A stretch of 41,880 nucleotides of DNA from Gordonia amicalis NBRC 100051 = JCM 11271 (GTDB lineage: Bacteria; Actinomycetota; Actinomycetes; Mycobacteriales; Mycobacteriaceae), in NCBI RefSeq assembly GCF_000332995.1, contig NZ_BANS01000012.1, positions 1-41,880 of the forward strand, written 5' to 3'. The notes below the pieces were generated by a model. The model was given only the letters and a program-made list of their open reading frames with translations. It ran no database searches and was not told the DNA's origin. The translations under genes and the position numbers were made by a program. Below are positions 1 to 11,287 of the stretch, one piece after another; positions within the stretch are counted from its first letter, which is position 1, and every line of letters begins with the position of its first letter.

Positions 1-6
1 AGAAGG

Positions 7-50
7 GCCCCGTATTCGATGAATTCATTCGTCGGATACGGGGCTTTTCT
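7..50 (+). terminator. Rho-independent terminator of an upstream gene
   Basis: GCCCCGTAT (7-15) pairs with ATACGGGGC (36-44). The stem continues inward with few mismatches to about 23/28 and is followed by TTTTCT. It should end transcription of a gene left of the window; in M. tuberculosis this neighbourhood lies downstream of tyrS. Confidence 0.85.
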
Positions 51-121
51 CGTTCGCCCACGTCGTCTGGACGAGGGCGGCGATGCTTCCCATCAAGGTT
101 CAAGGGCATAGATTGGCAGCT

Positions 122-2386
122 ATGAATGATCGTGATCGTCCGCGTCGTGAGGGACGCGGTGAGCGTGATACGCGAGATCAGCGGGAGTCGCGGGGCCAGG
201 GCGGTCCGCGTGGTCAGCGGGGAGCCCGCGGTCAGAGCGATTCGAGTCGAGGAGATTCGAGCCGGGGACGTCGTCCGGATCGTCCGGGTCGTGAGCGCGG
301 CGACGGTGGTCGCCGGCAGCCGGGTCCTCCGCTGCCCGACGATGTCGCTGCGTCAGACCTTGATCCGGAAGTCCGTCGCGACCTCCTGACACTCGACAAG
401 GCCAACGCCGAGATCGTCGCCAAACACCTGGTGATGGTCTCGCGTCTGCTCCTCGAAGAGCCCGCGCTCGCGCTCGAACACGCTCGTGCCGCGCGAGGCC
501 GCGCGTCGAGGGTCGGCGTCGTTCGGGAAACCGCCGGTATCGCGGCCTACAACGCCGGCGAGTGGCAGGAGTCCGCAACCGAGCTGCGTGCTGCGCGTCG
601 TATCACCGGCAACAATGCGTTGTTGCCTCTCATCGCCGACTGTGAGCGTGGTCTGGGCCGTCCGGAGCGTGCTGTCGAGATCGCGCGTGGCGACGAGGGC
701 CGTGCGCTGCGCGGCGAGGAAGCCACCGAAATGCGCATCGTCGAAGCCGGCGCACGAATCGACCTGGGTGAACCCGAGAAAGCCGTCGTCACGCTTCAGG
801 CCGAGAACCTCAAGCCGGGTCAGGTGGGAACCGGACCCGCGCGGCTGTTCTACGCGTACGCGTCGGCGCTGTACGCATCGGGCCGCCGTGACGAATCGAT
901 CACCTGGTTCATGAACGCGGCCGCAGCCGACGTCGAGGACGTGACCGACGCCGAGTTCCGACTGACCGAACTCGCGAACGACGACGCACCGGTCGGCGAT
1001 GACGAGCAGGCCGTCGACGGGGTGGACGTCCTCGCCGACAGCGCAGTCTCTGAGGCACTGGCGGCCGAGTCGTCGAGTGCTGAAGCCGTGAGCGTCGAGC
1101 CCGCCGCTGCTGAACCGGCCGCTGCTGAACCGGCCGCTGCTGAGTCGACTGCTGGTGAATCCCCTGAGTTGCCCTCGGCAAAGGTAGCTGCCGAACCGGT
1201 CGTCGCACCGGAGCCGGTTGTTGCACCAGAGCCGGTCGTCGCACCGGAACTCGCCGGCGAGCAGGAGGCCGACGACACCGAGACGATCGAAGGCGTGCAG
1301 GGGACCGCGGACCTGTCCGAGACGTCGAGTTACGTCGACGATGATGTATCCGAGCTGATCGGGCTTTCGGACTCGGTCTCGCAGACACTCGCCGATCGTT
1401 ACGATGCACTCCTGCTCGATCTGGACGGCACTGTCTTCGCGGGCAACAAGGCGCTGCCGAATGCGGTCGACACCCTCGACCGGCTCGACATCCCCCGCCT
1501 CTTCGTGACGAACAACGCGAGTCGACGGCCCGCCGAGGTCGCCGCGCATCTCCGTGACCTCGGTTTCGACGCCACCGATGATCTCGTCGTCACCAGTGCG
1601 CAGTCGGGAGCGCGATTGCTGTCCGAGCATCTCGCACCGGGATCGCGGGCGCTGGTGATCGGTACCGATGGACTCGCGCAGGAGGTTCGCGAAGTCGGTA
1701 TCGGCGTGACACGGAGCGCCGACGACCGTCCCGCGGCCGTGATCCAGGGGCATTCGACCGACACCGGCTGGGCGCAGCTGTCCGAGGCCGCTCTGGCCAT
1801 CCGAGCCGGTGCGCTGTGGGTGGCCACCAACGTCGACGCCACGCTCCCGTCCGAGCGCGGTCTGCTCGTGGGCAACGGGTCGATGGTCGCAGCACTGCGC
1901 AGCGCGACCGGCAAGGAGCCGCTCGTCGCCGGCAAGCCTGCCGCCCCGCTGATGGCGGACGCGATCACGCGGGCCGCGGCCAACGCTCCGCTCGTCGTCG
2001 GCGATCGTCTCGACACCGACATCGAGGGTGCACACGCCGTCGGCATCGAGAGCGCACTGGTCCTCACGGGCGTCAGCACGGTCACCGACCTGCTGGCCGC
2101 GCCCCCAGAGCAGCGACCCACCTATGTCATCGACGACCTCGCGGGCATGTTCGACGTCGTCGACGCGGTGCGCGTGGCCGACCAGCCGGGCTGGACCGTG
2201 AGCGTGGAGGCCTCGACGGTGAGCGTCTCCGGCTCGGGCGACGAGATAGGTCTCGTGCCGGCGCTCGCCGCTGCCACCTGGGCCGCGGTGGACGCCGGCA
2301 CCGCGGATCCCGAGGAGCTACGGATCCGGGCCGAGGGCACGGCGCGGGAGAAGCTGGCGTCGCTGGGTGTCACCCTCGTCGGCTAG
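122..2386 (+). CDS. TPR-like/HAD-IIA fusion protein (Rv1691 + Rv1692 type)
   Basis: A 754-residue protein starting at the ATG at 122; an upstream in-frame ATG at 83 is less likely. Residues 1-75 are a disordered R/G/D-rich tail. About 85-310 is helical and TPR-like, resembling Rv1691. About 310-420 is a low-complexity Ala/Glu/Pro/Val linker with two tandem repeats. The C-terminal part from about 425 is a HAD-IIA phosphatase with the DLDGT nucleophile motif (D433, D435), FVTNN (motif II) and VVGDRLDTDIEGA (motif IV). HAD-IIA members hydrolyse small phosphoesters such as phosphoglycolate or nucleotide monophosphates; the substrate here is unknown. In M. tuberculosis the two halves are adjacent separate genes, so this looks like a fusion. 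The next gene starts 12 bases downstream. Confidence 0.85.
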   Translation: MNDRDRPRREGRGERDTRDQRESRGQGGPRGQRGARGQSDSSRGDSSRGRRPDRPGRERGDGGRRQPGPPLPDDVAASDLDPEVRRDLLTLDKANAEIVAKHLVMVSRLLLEEPALALEHARAARGRASRVGVVRETAGIAAYNAGEWQESATELRAARRITGNNALLPLIADCERGLGRPERAVEIARGDEGRALRGEEATEMRIVEAGARIDLGEPEKAVVTLQAENLKPGQVGTGPARLFYAYASALYASGRRDESITWFMNAAAADVEDVTDAEFRLTELANDDAPVGDDEQAVDGVDVLADSAVSEALAAESSSAEAVSVEPAAAEPAAAEPAAAESTAGESPELPSAKVAAEPVVAPEPVVAPEPVVAPELAGEQEADDTETIEGVQGTADLSETSSYVDDDVSELIGLSDSVSQTLADRYDALLLDLDGTVFAGNKALPNAVDTLDRLDIPRLFVTNNASRRPAEVAAHLRDLGFDATDDLVVTSAQSGARLLSEHLAPGSRALVIGTDGLAQEVREVGIGVTRSADDRPAAVIQGHSTDTGWAQLSEAALAIRAGALWVATNVDATLPSERGLLVGNGSMVAALRSATGKEPLVAGKPAAPLMADAITRAAANAPLVVGDRLDTDIEGAHAVGIESALVLTGVSTVTDLLAAPPEQRPTYVIDDLAGMFDVVDAVRVADQPGWTVSVEASTVSVSGSGDEIGLVPALAAATWAAVDAGTADPEELRIRAEGTAREKLASLGVTLVG
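1103..1147 (+). repeat. 15-bp tandem repeat, 3 units, in the HAD fusion linker
   Basis: Three head-to-tail units of GCCGCTGCTGAACCG (1103, 1118, 1133; the last ends GAGTCG) encode Ala-Ala-Ala-Glu-Pro/Ser. The units are in frame and lie between the helical and HAD domains. Confidence 0.9.
1193..1246 (+). repeat. 18-bp tandem repeat, 3 units (EPVVAP)
   Basis: Three in-frame 18-bp units at 1193, 1211 and 1229 each encode Glu-Pro-Val-Val-Ala-Pro. The middle unit carries synonymous changes, so the array is not brand new. It is part of the flexible linker of the fusion protein. Confidence 0.9.
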
Positions 2387-2397
2387 CGTGGTTGACG

Positions 2398-2730
2398 ATG
2401 ACTTATCCGAGTGACGAGAGCAGTCGTTCGGACCTGAGCAGCGGTCCGACGCCGAACAACATGGCGCCCCGACCCGGTCCGGGCGCCATGCCGCGTCGCC
2501 AGTACGACCCGATGGCAGCCCTGACCGACGACCCATCGTCGGGGCCGGACGCCGATCTCGACCTGCCGGACGTCGAGGCCACGGTCTCTGAGCTTCTCGC
2601 CGAGGTCGACGAGCTGCGTGAGTCCGTCGGGGACACTTTCTCGCTGGCCGCACTCGAGCGCCAGGCGAACCTCCTCGAGCAGGCACACGATGCGCTGACC
2701 GCAGCGCTCGATGCGGTGGACCGCCGATGA
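2398..2730 (+). CDS. Conserved small protein, Rv1693-like
   Basis: 110 residues from the ATG at 2398. The N-terminal 50 residues are polar and Pro-rich and probably disordered. The C-terminal half (EATVSELLAEVDELRESV onward) is a predicted amphipathic helix or coiled coil. The position between the HAD gene and tlyA matches the small conserved Rv1693 of mycobacteria, whose function I do not know. Spacing of 12 bases to the gene before and 25 to tlyA suggests one operon. Confidence 0.7.
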   Translation: MTYPSDESSRSDLSSGPTPNNMAPRPGPGAMPRRQYDPMAALTDDPSSGPDADLDLPDVEATVSELLAEVDELRESVGDTFSLAALERQANLLEQAHDALTAALDAVDRR

Positions 2731-2755
2731 GTCGATCCCGGACGCGGCACTGACG

Positions 2756-3616
2756 ATGGCGACCCGAGCACGACTCGACGCAGAACTCGTCCGGCGTGGC
2801 TTGGCCCGGTCCCGGGAGCAGGCGCGCGAACTCGTCGACGCCGGCGTCGTGAAGGTCAACGGAACGGTGGCGGCCAAGGCCGCGACCGGCGTCACCCGTG
2901 ACACCCCGATCGTCGTCGTCGAGGCACCGAAAGACGACTGGGCGTCGCGCGGCGCCCACAAGCTCCTCGGTGCGCTCGAGGCGTTCGAACCCCAGGGTCT
3001 GACCCTCGCCGGCCGTCGGTGTCTCGATGCCGGCGCGTCGACCGGCGGATTCACCGATGTGCTTCTGCGTCGCGAGGTCCGGGAGGTCGTCGCCGTGGAT
3101 GTCGGCTACGGACAACTGATCTGGCGTCTGCAGAACGACGATCGGGTTCACGTCTACGACCGCACCAACGTCCGGCACCTCGAACCCGAGCAGATCGGTG
3201 GTCAGGTCGACGTCGTGGTCGCCGACCTGTCCTTCATCTCGCTGGGACTCGTCCTACCCGCATTCGCCCGTTGCGCGGTTCCGGGAGCCGACCTGCTGCC
3301 GATGGTCAAACCCCAGTTCGAGGTGGGCAAGGACCGTGTCGGCGCCGGCGGGGTCGTGCGCGATCCCGAGTTGCGTGCCGAGGCGGTGCTCGGAGTGGCG
3401 ACCGAGGCCGCTGCGCTCGGGCTCGAGACCCGTGGCGTCGTGGCCAGCCCACTGCCCGGCCCGTCGGGCAACGTCGAGTACTTCCTCTGGCTGCGCAACG
3501 AACCCGATGGCCGGACGGGCGAGGAGTCGGGGGAGAGCGATAGGGTCGACCGGGCGGGATCGTCCGACGAGCTCCGCTCCATGATCGAACGTGCGGTCGC
3601 GGAGGGACCGCGCTGA
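2756..3616 (+). CDS. tlyA: TlyA-family rRNA 2'-O-methyltransferase / hemolysin A
   Basis: 286 residues from the ATG at 2756. The N-terminal S4 RNA-binding domain (RLDAELVRRGLARSREQA, about 5-65) is followed by an RrmJ/FtsJ-type SAM-dependent methyltransferase with motif I CLDAGASTGGFTDVLL, AVDVGYGQL and MVKPQFE. The family 2'-O-methylates cytidines in 16S and 23S rRNA and its loss gives capreomycin resistance in mycobacteria. It precedes NAD kinase as in M. tuberculosis. An in-frame GTG/ATG-type start at 2711 would overlap the previous gene and add residues outside the S4 fold. Confidence 0.93.
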   Translation: MATRARLDAELVRRGLARSREQARELVDAGVVKVNGTVAAKAATGVTRDTPIVVVEAPKDDWASRGAHKLLGALEAFEPQGLTLAGRRCLDAGASTGGFTDVLLRREVREVVAVDVGYGQLIWRLQNDDRVHVYDRTNVRHLEPEQIGGQVDVVVADLSFISLGLVLPAFARCAVPGADLLPMVKPQFEVGKDRVGAGGVVRDPELRAEAVLGVATEAAALGLETRGVVASPLPGPSGNVEYFLWLRNEPDGRTGEESGESDRVDRAGSSDELRSMIERAVAEGPR

Positions 3617-3695
3617 GCGCAAACCGACCGGCGCCCGTTCGGCTCGTCCCTGCTCGACCACACGTCCGACCACACTTCTCCGGGAGGGAACATCA

Positions 3696-4715
3696 GTGAC
3701 CGACGAGTCGGTAGCCGAGTCCGCCGGTGCCCGCGAGTTCTTGGTGGTCGCCCACACCGGACGCGAGAACGTCATCGAGACGATCGAGGCGATCGCCCGC
3801 CACTGTGCCGCCGCCGGCGTCGCGCTGCGTGTCGTCGACCATGACACGCTCGATCGGGACGCCCCGGACCACGACGTGCTGTACCGCAACCGGGAGGGCG
3901 AAGCCTCGCGACCCGGCAACATCCCGGTGGATCCGGAGTACCTCCGTTCCCTGGGTGCCGTCGTCGAGGTCACCACGGCCGAGTCCGCGTCGGCCGAGGG
4001 CTGCGAGCTGGTCATCGTCCTGGGCGGTGACGGAACCTTCCTGCGCGCCGCCGAGCTGGCCTGCCCGGCCGGAGTGCCCGTCCTGGGCATCAATCTCGGG
4101 CACATCGGCTTCCTCGCCGAATCCGAGGCGCACCGGATCGACGAGGTGATGGCGCAGCTCATCGCCCGCGACTACCGCATCGAACCGCGGATGACCCTGG
4201 AGATCGACATCGTCGACCCGGCCGATCCCGACCCACCGACGGCCAGCAGCTGGGCCCTCAACGAGGTGGCGATCCTCAACACCAGCAAGAACGGCGTACT
4301 CGAACTCGTCACCGAGGTCGACGGTCGCCCGGTGTCCGCGTTCGGCGCCGACGGCGTGCTGGTCGCGACCCCGACCGGGTCGACGGCCTACGCGTTCTCG
4401 GCGGGCGGTCCGGTCATGTGGCCGGACCTCGAGGCCATCCTCGTGGTCCCGAACAACGCGCACGCGCTGTTCGCGCGGCCCATGGTGACCAGCCCGAGGT
4501 CGCGGATCGCCGTCGAGGTGGACAAGAACGGACGTTCGGCGGTCGCGCTGTGCGACGGCCGTCGAGCACTTGACGTGCCGGCCGGTGCTCGCGTCGAGGT
4601 CGTACGCAGCGAGCGTCCGGTGAACTGGATCCGGATCGATTCCGATCCGTTCGCCGACCGGCTCGTGACCAAGTTCGCCCTCCCGGTCACGGGATGGCGA
4701 GGGAGGCAGGCATAG
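3696..4715 (+). CDS. nadK: NAD kinase
   Basis: 339 residues; the GTG at 3696 is preceded by GGGAGGG (3682-3688) and is preferred over any upstream start. It phosphorylates NAD to NADP using ATP or polyphosphate. Visible motifs are VLGGDGTFLRAAE (the GGDG motif), the NEVAIL segment that contacts NAD, and GVLVATPTGSTAYAFSAGGP. The 79-base gap after tlyA is the longest in this part of the operon. The stop overlaps the upstream region of recN, as in other Mycobacteriales. Confidence 0.95.
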   Translation: MTDESVAESAGAREFLVVAHTGRENVIETIEAIARHCAAAGVALRVVDHDTLDRDAPDHDVLYRNREGEASRPGNIPVDPEYLRSLGAVVEVTTAESASAEGCELVIVLGGDGTFLRAAELACPAGVPVLGINLGHIGFLAESEAHRIDEVMAQLIARDYRIEPRMTLEIDIVDPADPDPPTASSWALNEVAILNTSKNGVLELVTEVDGRPVSAFGADGVLVATPTGSTAYAFSAGGPVMWPDLEAILVVPNNAHALFARPMVTSPRSRIAVEVDKNGRSAVALCDGRRALDVPAGARVEVVRSERPVNWIRIDSDPFADRLVTKFALPVTGWRGRQA

Positions 4716-4717
4716 GG

Positions 4718-6472
4718 GTGCTCGAAGAACTGTCGATCACCGGACTCGGTGTCATCGAGGACGCGCAGGCACGTTTCCACCCGGGCTTCACGGTGCTGAC
4801 CGGTGAGACGGGCGCGGGCAAGACGATGATCGTCACCAGCCTGCACCTGCTGTCCGGGGCGCGCGCCGACGCGACGCGTGTCCGAACCGGTAGCGCCAAG
4901 GCCATCGTCGAGGGCCGGTTCCGGCTGGCGAACGCCGAGGGTGTGCAGAAGGATCCGGTGGTCGCCGACATCCTCGACTCCACCGGCGCCGAACTCGACG
5001 ACGACGACACCGTGATCGCGGTCCGGTCGGTGAGCGCCGACGGTCGGTCGCGGGCACATCTGGGTGGCCGATCGGTGCCGGTCGGGGTGATGGGGCAACT
5101 CACCACCGCGGTTCTGGCCATCCACGGCCAGAACGATCAGCTCCGTCTCCTGCGTCCGGAGCATCAACGAGCCGCGCTCGACACCTTCGGGGGCTCGAAG
5201 GCGACGGCTGCGCTGGAGGCGTACCGGAAGGCCCGGACCGCCTGGGTCGACATCCTCGACGAACTCGACGTCCGTCGCGCGAACTACCGTGAGCTCGCGC
5301 AGGAAGCCGACCGACTTCGTTTCGGCATCGATGAGATCGCCGCGGTCGACCCGGTCCCGGGTGAGGACGAGGAACTCACCGCGACGATCCGGCGTCTGTC
5401 GGACCTCGAATCCATCCGCGGCGCCGCCGACCAGGCACACGACATCGTCGCCGGCGATTCGGGAGCATCGGTGATCGAGGGACTGGGTACGGTGCGGACC
5501 CTTCTGGAGGGTGCCGCCGACGACACGCTGCGCGGACTGGTCCCGCGGGTCTCCGAAGCGCTCACCGTGATCACCGATGTCGGCGCCGAACTGACGGCGT
5601 TCACGTCGAGCCTCCCGGCCGATGCCGAAGAGCTCGACAAACTCCTCGCACGTCAGGCCGAACTCAAGTCACTCCTGCGCAAGTACGCGCCCGATGTCGA
5701 CGGGGTCATCGACTGGCGGCACAAGGCGCAGGCCCGCCTGGCCGAGATCGAGGACCCGCGGTCGTCGATCGAGGAACTCGAGACCGCGGCCGCGACGGCG
5801 CTGGAAACGGTCGAGGCCGCTGCGACCAAGCTGCACGACCTGCGCGTCAAGGCGGCGTCGTCGATGGCCGGCAAGGTGTCCAAGGAGCTGAAGGGGCTCG
5901 CAATGGGCGACTCGACGCTTGCGGTCTCCGTCAGCCCCGAACCGGCCTCGCCGGAGGATCGGCTCGCGATCACGCTCGGCGGCAGCCGGGCTCATGCGGG
6001 GGCCGACGGCGCCGACAAGGTCGAATTCGCGCTCGTGGCGCACCCCGGAGCCACGCCACTGCCGATCGCGAAGTCGGCATCCGGCGGCGAACTGTCGCGC
6101 GTGATGCTCGCGCTCGAGGTGGTGCTCGCTGCGCCGACCTCCGGTTCGGTCATGGTGTTCGACGAGGTCGACGCCGGTGTCGGCGGGCGAGCCGCCGTGG
6201 AGATCGGCAAGCGACTGTCCCGTCTGGCCCGGGCCCACCAGGTCATCGTCGTCACCCACCTGCCACAGGTCGCGGCCTTCGCCGACAACCACCTGGTCAT
6301 CGGCAAGTCCAAGAAGGGTGCGCTGGTCACCAGCAGTGTGCGGACCCTCGACCGCGACGAGCGCGTCGCCGAACTGGCACGCATGCTCGCCGGGCTGGGG
6401 GAGTCCGACACCGGACGTGCGCACGCCGAGGAATTGCTGGCCACCGCGGAAGCGGAACGGGCGGCTCACTGA
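4718..6472 (+). CDS. recN: DNA repair protein RecN
   Basis: 584 residues from the GTG at 4718, two bases after the nadK stop and behind GAGGGAGG (4699-4706). An ATG at 4694 would add eight residues; the shorter form matches the usual family start VLEELSI. This SMC-like ATPase acts in double-strand break repair. Walker A is TGETGAGKTMI near residue 35; a central coiled coil covers about 155-400; the ABC signature ASGGELSRVMLALE and Walker B SVMVFDEVDAGVGGRAA follow, then VVTHLPQVAAFAD. Confidence 0.95.
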   Translation: MLEELSITGLGVIEDAQARFHPGFTVLTGETGAGKTMIVTSLHLLSGARADATRVRTGSAKAIVEGRFRLANAEGVQKDPVVADILDSTGAELDDDDTVIAVRSVSADGRSRAHLGGRSVPVGVMGQLTTAVLAIHGQNDQLRLLRPEHQRAALDTFGGSKATAALEAYRKARTAWVDILDELDVRRANYRELAQEADRLRFGIDEIAAVDPVPGEDEELTATIRRLSDLESIRGAADQAHDIVAGDSGASVIEGLGTVRTLLEGAADDTLRGLVPRVSEALTVITDVGAELTAFTSSLPADAEELDKLLARQAELKSLLRKYAPDVDGVIDWRHKAQARLAEIEDPRSSIEELETAAATALETVEAAATKLHDLRVKAASSMAGKVSKELKGLAMGDSTLAVSVSPEPASPEDRLAITLGGSRAHAGADGADKVEFALVAHPGATPLPIAKSASGGELSRVMLALEVVLAAPTSGSVMVFDEVDAGVGGRAAVEIGKRLSRLARAHQVIVVTHLPQVAAFADNHLVIGKSKKGALVTSSVRTLDRDERVAELARMLAGLGESDTGRAHAEELLATAEAERAAH

Positions 6473-6573
6473 CCTCGCACGGGCTGGGACCCCTGTTGCT
6501 CGTGTGACAAAAGTTTCTCGTGTTACGGCGCGCCTCCCGGGCTCCGTCGTGTCTTCGGTCAATCATTGCGGTC

Positions 6574-7761
6574 ATGAAGATGCCTGCACTGCTCGCGCGT
6601 AACACCGAAGAACTGCCTGGCGTGACCGGTATCGCCAGGATCGACAAGAGCACCAAGCGGCTGCTCAACCGGGTCGGCCCGGGTGACATCGCCATCCTCG
6701 ACGAGGTCGACCTGGACCGCGTCACCGCCGACGCCCTCGTCGAGGCCAACGTCGTCGCGGTGGTGAACGTCTCCCGCTCCATCACCGGCCGCTACCCGAA
6801 CCTCGGTCCGGAGGTTCTCGTCGCGTCGGGCATCGTCCTTCTCGACGATGTGGGCCCGGAGATCTTCAAGCGCGTCAAGGACGGAGCCAAGGTGCGCGTC
6901 CACGACGACCGGCTCTTCGTCGGGGAACGTCGCCTGGCCCTGGGCACCGAACTCGACGAGCGCGACATCGCCGACATCATGATCGGCGCCAAGGCAGGCC
7001 TCGTCGATCACCTGGAAGCCTTCTCCGGCAACACGATCGAATTCATCCGCAGCGAATCCCCGCTGCTGATCGACGGCGTCGGTGTGCCGGAGATCGACGT
7101 GGACCTTGCCGGCCGGCATGTGGTCATCGTCGGTGAGGGCGCCGACCGCGCCGCGGATCTGCGTGCGCTCAAGCCGTTCATCAAGGAGTACCAGCCGGTG
7201 ATGGTCGGTGTGGGCACCGGCGCGGACACCCTGACGAAAGCCGGCTACAAGCCCGCGATCATCGTCGGCGACCCCGAGCACATCAAGACCCCGACGCTGA
7301 AATCCGGTGCGCAACTGGTGCTGCCGGCCGACACCGACGGACATGCCGCGGGTCTCGAACGCATCCAGGACCTCGGCATCGGTGCCACCACCTTCCCCGC
7401 GGCGGGCTCCGCGGAAGACCTCGCCCTGCTGCTGACCGACTACCACGGCGCCGACCTGATCGTCACCGTCGGGTACCCCGGCTCCCTCGACGACTTCTTC
7501 GATCGTTCGCGTCGCGAGAGCAACCCGTCGATGTTCCTGACCCGCCTGAAGGTGGGGCAGAAGCTCGTCGACGCGAAAGCGGTTGCGACGCTGTACCGCA
7601 GTCGCGTGTCCGGCGCAGCCATCGCGTGTGTCGTCCTGGCCGCACTGGTCGCGGTGATCGCGGCCCTCCTGCTGTCCAACACCGGCACCGACGTCACCGA
7701 TTGGATTGTCACGCAGTGGAATGCGCTGCTCGACTGGGCACGAGAGGTCTGGAATCGATAG
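6574..7761 (+). CDS. steA: Cytokinetic ring protein SteA (Rv1697 family)
   Basis: 395 residues from the ATG at 6574; 19 extra upstream residues are unlike the family. A soluble thiamine-pyrophosphokinase-like region (VVIVGEGADRAADLRALKPF, GDPEHIKTPTLKSGAQL) is followed by one C-terminal transmembrane helix (about 350-370) and a short tail. In Corynebacterium glutamicum SteA and the adjacent SteB form a septal complex needed for daughter-cell separation through the RipA hydrolase. Here the steB-like gene follows three bases after the stop. A 101-base gap separates it from recN and may hold a promoter, but I could not place one reliably. Confidence 0.88.
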   Translation: MKMPALLARNTEELPGVTGIARIDKSTKRLLNRVGPGDIAILDEVDLDRVTADALVEANVVAVVNVSRSITGRYPNLGPEVLVASGIVLLDDVGPEIFKRVKDGAKVRVHDDRLFVGERRLALGTELDERDIADIMIGAKAGLVDHLEAFSGNTIEFIRSESPLLIDGVGVPEIDVDLAGRHVVIVGEGADRAADLRALKPFIKEYQPVMVGVGTGADTLTKAGYKPAIIVGDPEHIKTPTLKSGAQLVLPADTDGHAAGLERIQDLGIGATTFPAAGSAEDLALLLTDYHGADLIVTVGYPGSLDDFFDRSRRESNPSMFLTRLKVGQKLVDAKAVATLYRSRVSGAAIACVVLAALVAVIAALLLSNTGTDVTDWIVTQWNALLDWAREVWNR

Positions 7762-7764
7762 GCG

Positions 7765-8700
7765 ATGATCTCGCTACGACAGCATGCGATCTCACTGGTC
7801 GCGATCTTTCTGGCATTGGCGCTCGGACTCTTCCTCGGTTCGGGGTTCGTCGGGGATCGGGTGAACTCGATGACCGGGACCAGTAGGGACCGGATCGGTG
7901 ATCTCGAAGACCAGCGCGACGACCTGAACGCGAAGCTCAACGCGTCCAACAGTTTCGATCTGGCGATCGGGCCCCGGCTCATCGCCAACACCCTGCGCGG
8001 CCAGTCGGTTCTGGTGGTCACCGCGCCGAACGCGGCCGCGGCCGACGTCGACGCCGTGAAGGAGAACATCTCCGGCGCCGGCGCGCGCTTCGCCGGTCAG
8101 ATCGCGCTGACCGAGTCGCTCCTCGGCGACCAGAACGCCGAACAGCTGCGCACCATCGTCGACCAGACGATCCCGCCGGGTGCGATGTTGCGAGCCGAGC
8201 TGACCGACTCGGGCAGCCGGGCCGGTGACCTGCTCGGAACCCTGGTGCTCTCCGGCAAATCCACCCGCCCGGCATCGTCCGCCGACCGTCGGACCGGTCT
8301 CGCGACCCTTCGCGACGGCGGGTTCATCGACTACGTCAACAACGCGGTGACACCGGCCGATCTGATGGTCGTGGTGACCGGTGACGAGTTCGGCCCCGAC
8401 TCGGGTGCACAGGGTGCGCTCGTGGCCCGCCTTGCCGCGGCGGCGTCCGTACGTGGCGTGGGAGGGGTGCTCGTGGGTCGGACCGGATCGGCCAACGGAA
8501 GCTCGCCGATCGCCGTGGTCCGTGCCGACCCGTCGCTGGCCAACGCGGTCTCCACGGTCGACAACGTCGACCAGCCGACCGGTCTCATCACGACGGTCCT
8601 GGCGCTCGCCGCCGAGGGCAAGGGTGCGACCGGGGCCTACGGCACCGGGGCCGGCGCCACCGCGGTCACCGTCGGGGCCGACGGCAAGCCGGCCGCCTGA
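7765..8700 (+). CDS. mctB: SteB/MctB-family copper transporter-like protein (Rv1698 family)
   Basis: 311 residues from the ATG at 7765. An N-terminal membrane anchor (about 8-28, ISLVAIFLALALGLFLGSG) is followed by a predicted coiled coil (DRIGDLEDQRDDLNAKLN) and an extracytoplasmic domain. The M. tuberculosis homologue was described as the copper-handling outer-membrane-associated protein MctB, and the corynebacterial homologue as SteB, partner of SteA. The adjacency to steA favours the septation role here; the two ideas cannot be separated from sequence. Confidence 0.85.
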   Translation: MISLRQHAISLVAIFLALALGLFLGSGFVGDRVNSMTGTSRDRIGDLEDQRDDLNAKLNASNSFDLAIGPRLIANTLRGQSVLVVTAPNAAAADVDAVKENISGAGARFAGQIALTESLLGDQNAEQLRTIVDQTIPPGAMLRAELTDSGSRAGDLLGTLVLSGKSTRPASSADRRTGLATLRDGGFIDYVNNAVTPADLMVVVTGDEFGPDSGAQGALVARLAAAASVRGVGGVLVGRTGSANGSSPIAVVRADPSLANAVSTVDNVDQPTGLITTVLALAAEGKGATGAYGTGAGATAVTVGADGKPAA

Positions 8701-8734
8701 CCCCGCCGCCGAGCTGATTTCGGGTTCGGAGTGA

Positions 8735-8767
8735 GTACCGCCACGCCACGCGCCGGTGTGGCGGTAC
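8735..8767. other. Hairpin between mctB and pyrG
   Basis: GTACCGCCAC (8735-8744) and GTGGCGGTAC (8758-8767) form a perfect 10-bp stem with a 13-base loop and no T tract. It could be a weak terminator or a leader structure. A possible -10 TACCCT lies just beyond at 8789-8794, which would give pyrG its own transcript. Confidence 0.5.
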
Positions 8768-8806
8768 GGCGTGGCGGCCCAGTGGTGTTACCCTGGAGTC
8801 CCGTAG

Positions 8807-10636
<1,830 letters not shown>

Positions 10637-10641
10637 CCGGG

Positions 10642-11265
10642 TTGGGCGGCCACGAGTTCGACGTCAACGGCACCCGCACCGTCTACGACGGTGCGATCAT
10701 CACGTTGCGCGTCGACGACGTGGCCATGCCCGGTGGGCGAATCGCGGAGCGGGAGGTCGTCGAACACTTCGGTGCGGTCGCGATCCTCGCGCGTGACGAG
10801 AACCGCCGGATCGCCATGGTGCGCCAGTACCGGCATCCGATCGGCCGTCGCCTCCTCGAGCTGCCGGCCGGCCTTCTCGACCAGGACGGCGAGGCACCGC
10901 TGACGGCGGCGCAGCGCGAACTGGCCGAGGAGGCCGACCTGGCCGCCGACACCTGGCACGTCCTCGTCGATCTGGCGCTCTCACCGGGTTTCACCGACGA
11001 AGCACTCCGCCTCTACCTGGCCGAGGACCTGCACGACCTCGACGAGGCCGAGCGCGTCGACGAGGAAGCCGACATGGAGGTCGAGTGGGTGTCGCTCGAC
11101 GACGCCGTCGCGATGGTGCTGGCCGGCGAGATCGTGAACGCCACCAGCGTCGCGGGCATCCTGGCCGCCTCGGCGGCGGAACGGTCGGGGATCGGGCTGC
11201 GCCGGGTCGACGCCCCGTGGGCGGACGAACCGACCGCGCTCCGGGACCGCCGGCGTCGCTCGTGA
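10642..11265 (+). CDS. NUDIX hydrolase, ADP-ribose pyrophosphatase type (Rv1700-like)
   Basis: 207 residues from the TTG at 10642, five bases after pyrG. The Nudix box reads GLLDQDGE...[10 protein letters not shown] with its metal-binding glutamates. ELPAG just before it is typical of ADP-ribose pyrophosphatases, which split ADP-ribose to AMP and ribose 5-phosphate. The same gene follows pyrG in M. tuberculosis. The TTG start is weakly supported, since no clear ribosome binding site is seen and translational coupling to pyrG is likely. Confidence 0.88.
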   Translation: MGGHEFDVNGTRTVYDGAIITLRVDDVAMPGGRIAEREVVEHFGAVAILARDENRRIAMVRQYRHPIGRRLLELPAGLLDQDGEAPLTAAQRELAEEADLAADTWHVLVDLALSPGFTDEALRLYLAEDLHDLDEAERVDEEADMEVEWVSLDDAVAMVLAGEIVNATSVAGILAASAAERSGIGLRRVDAPWADEPTALRDRRRRS

Positions 11266-11287
11266 ACACGTCAGTCGTGAGTCGCCC

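Noticed and set aside
353..2035. A 560-codon open frame on the - strand within the HAD fusion gene
   Set aside because: It is opposite a gene with clear HAD motifs, has Arg/Gly/Val-rich composition and no recognisable domain.
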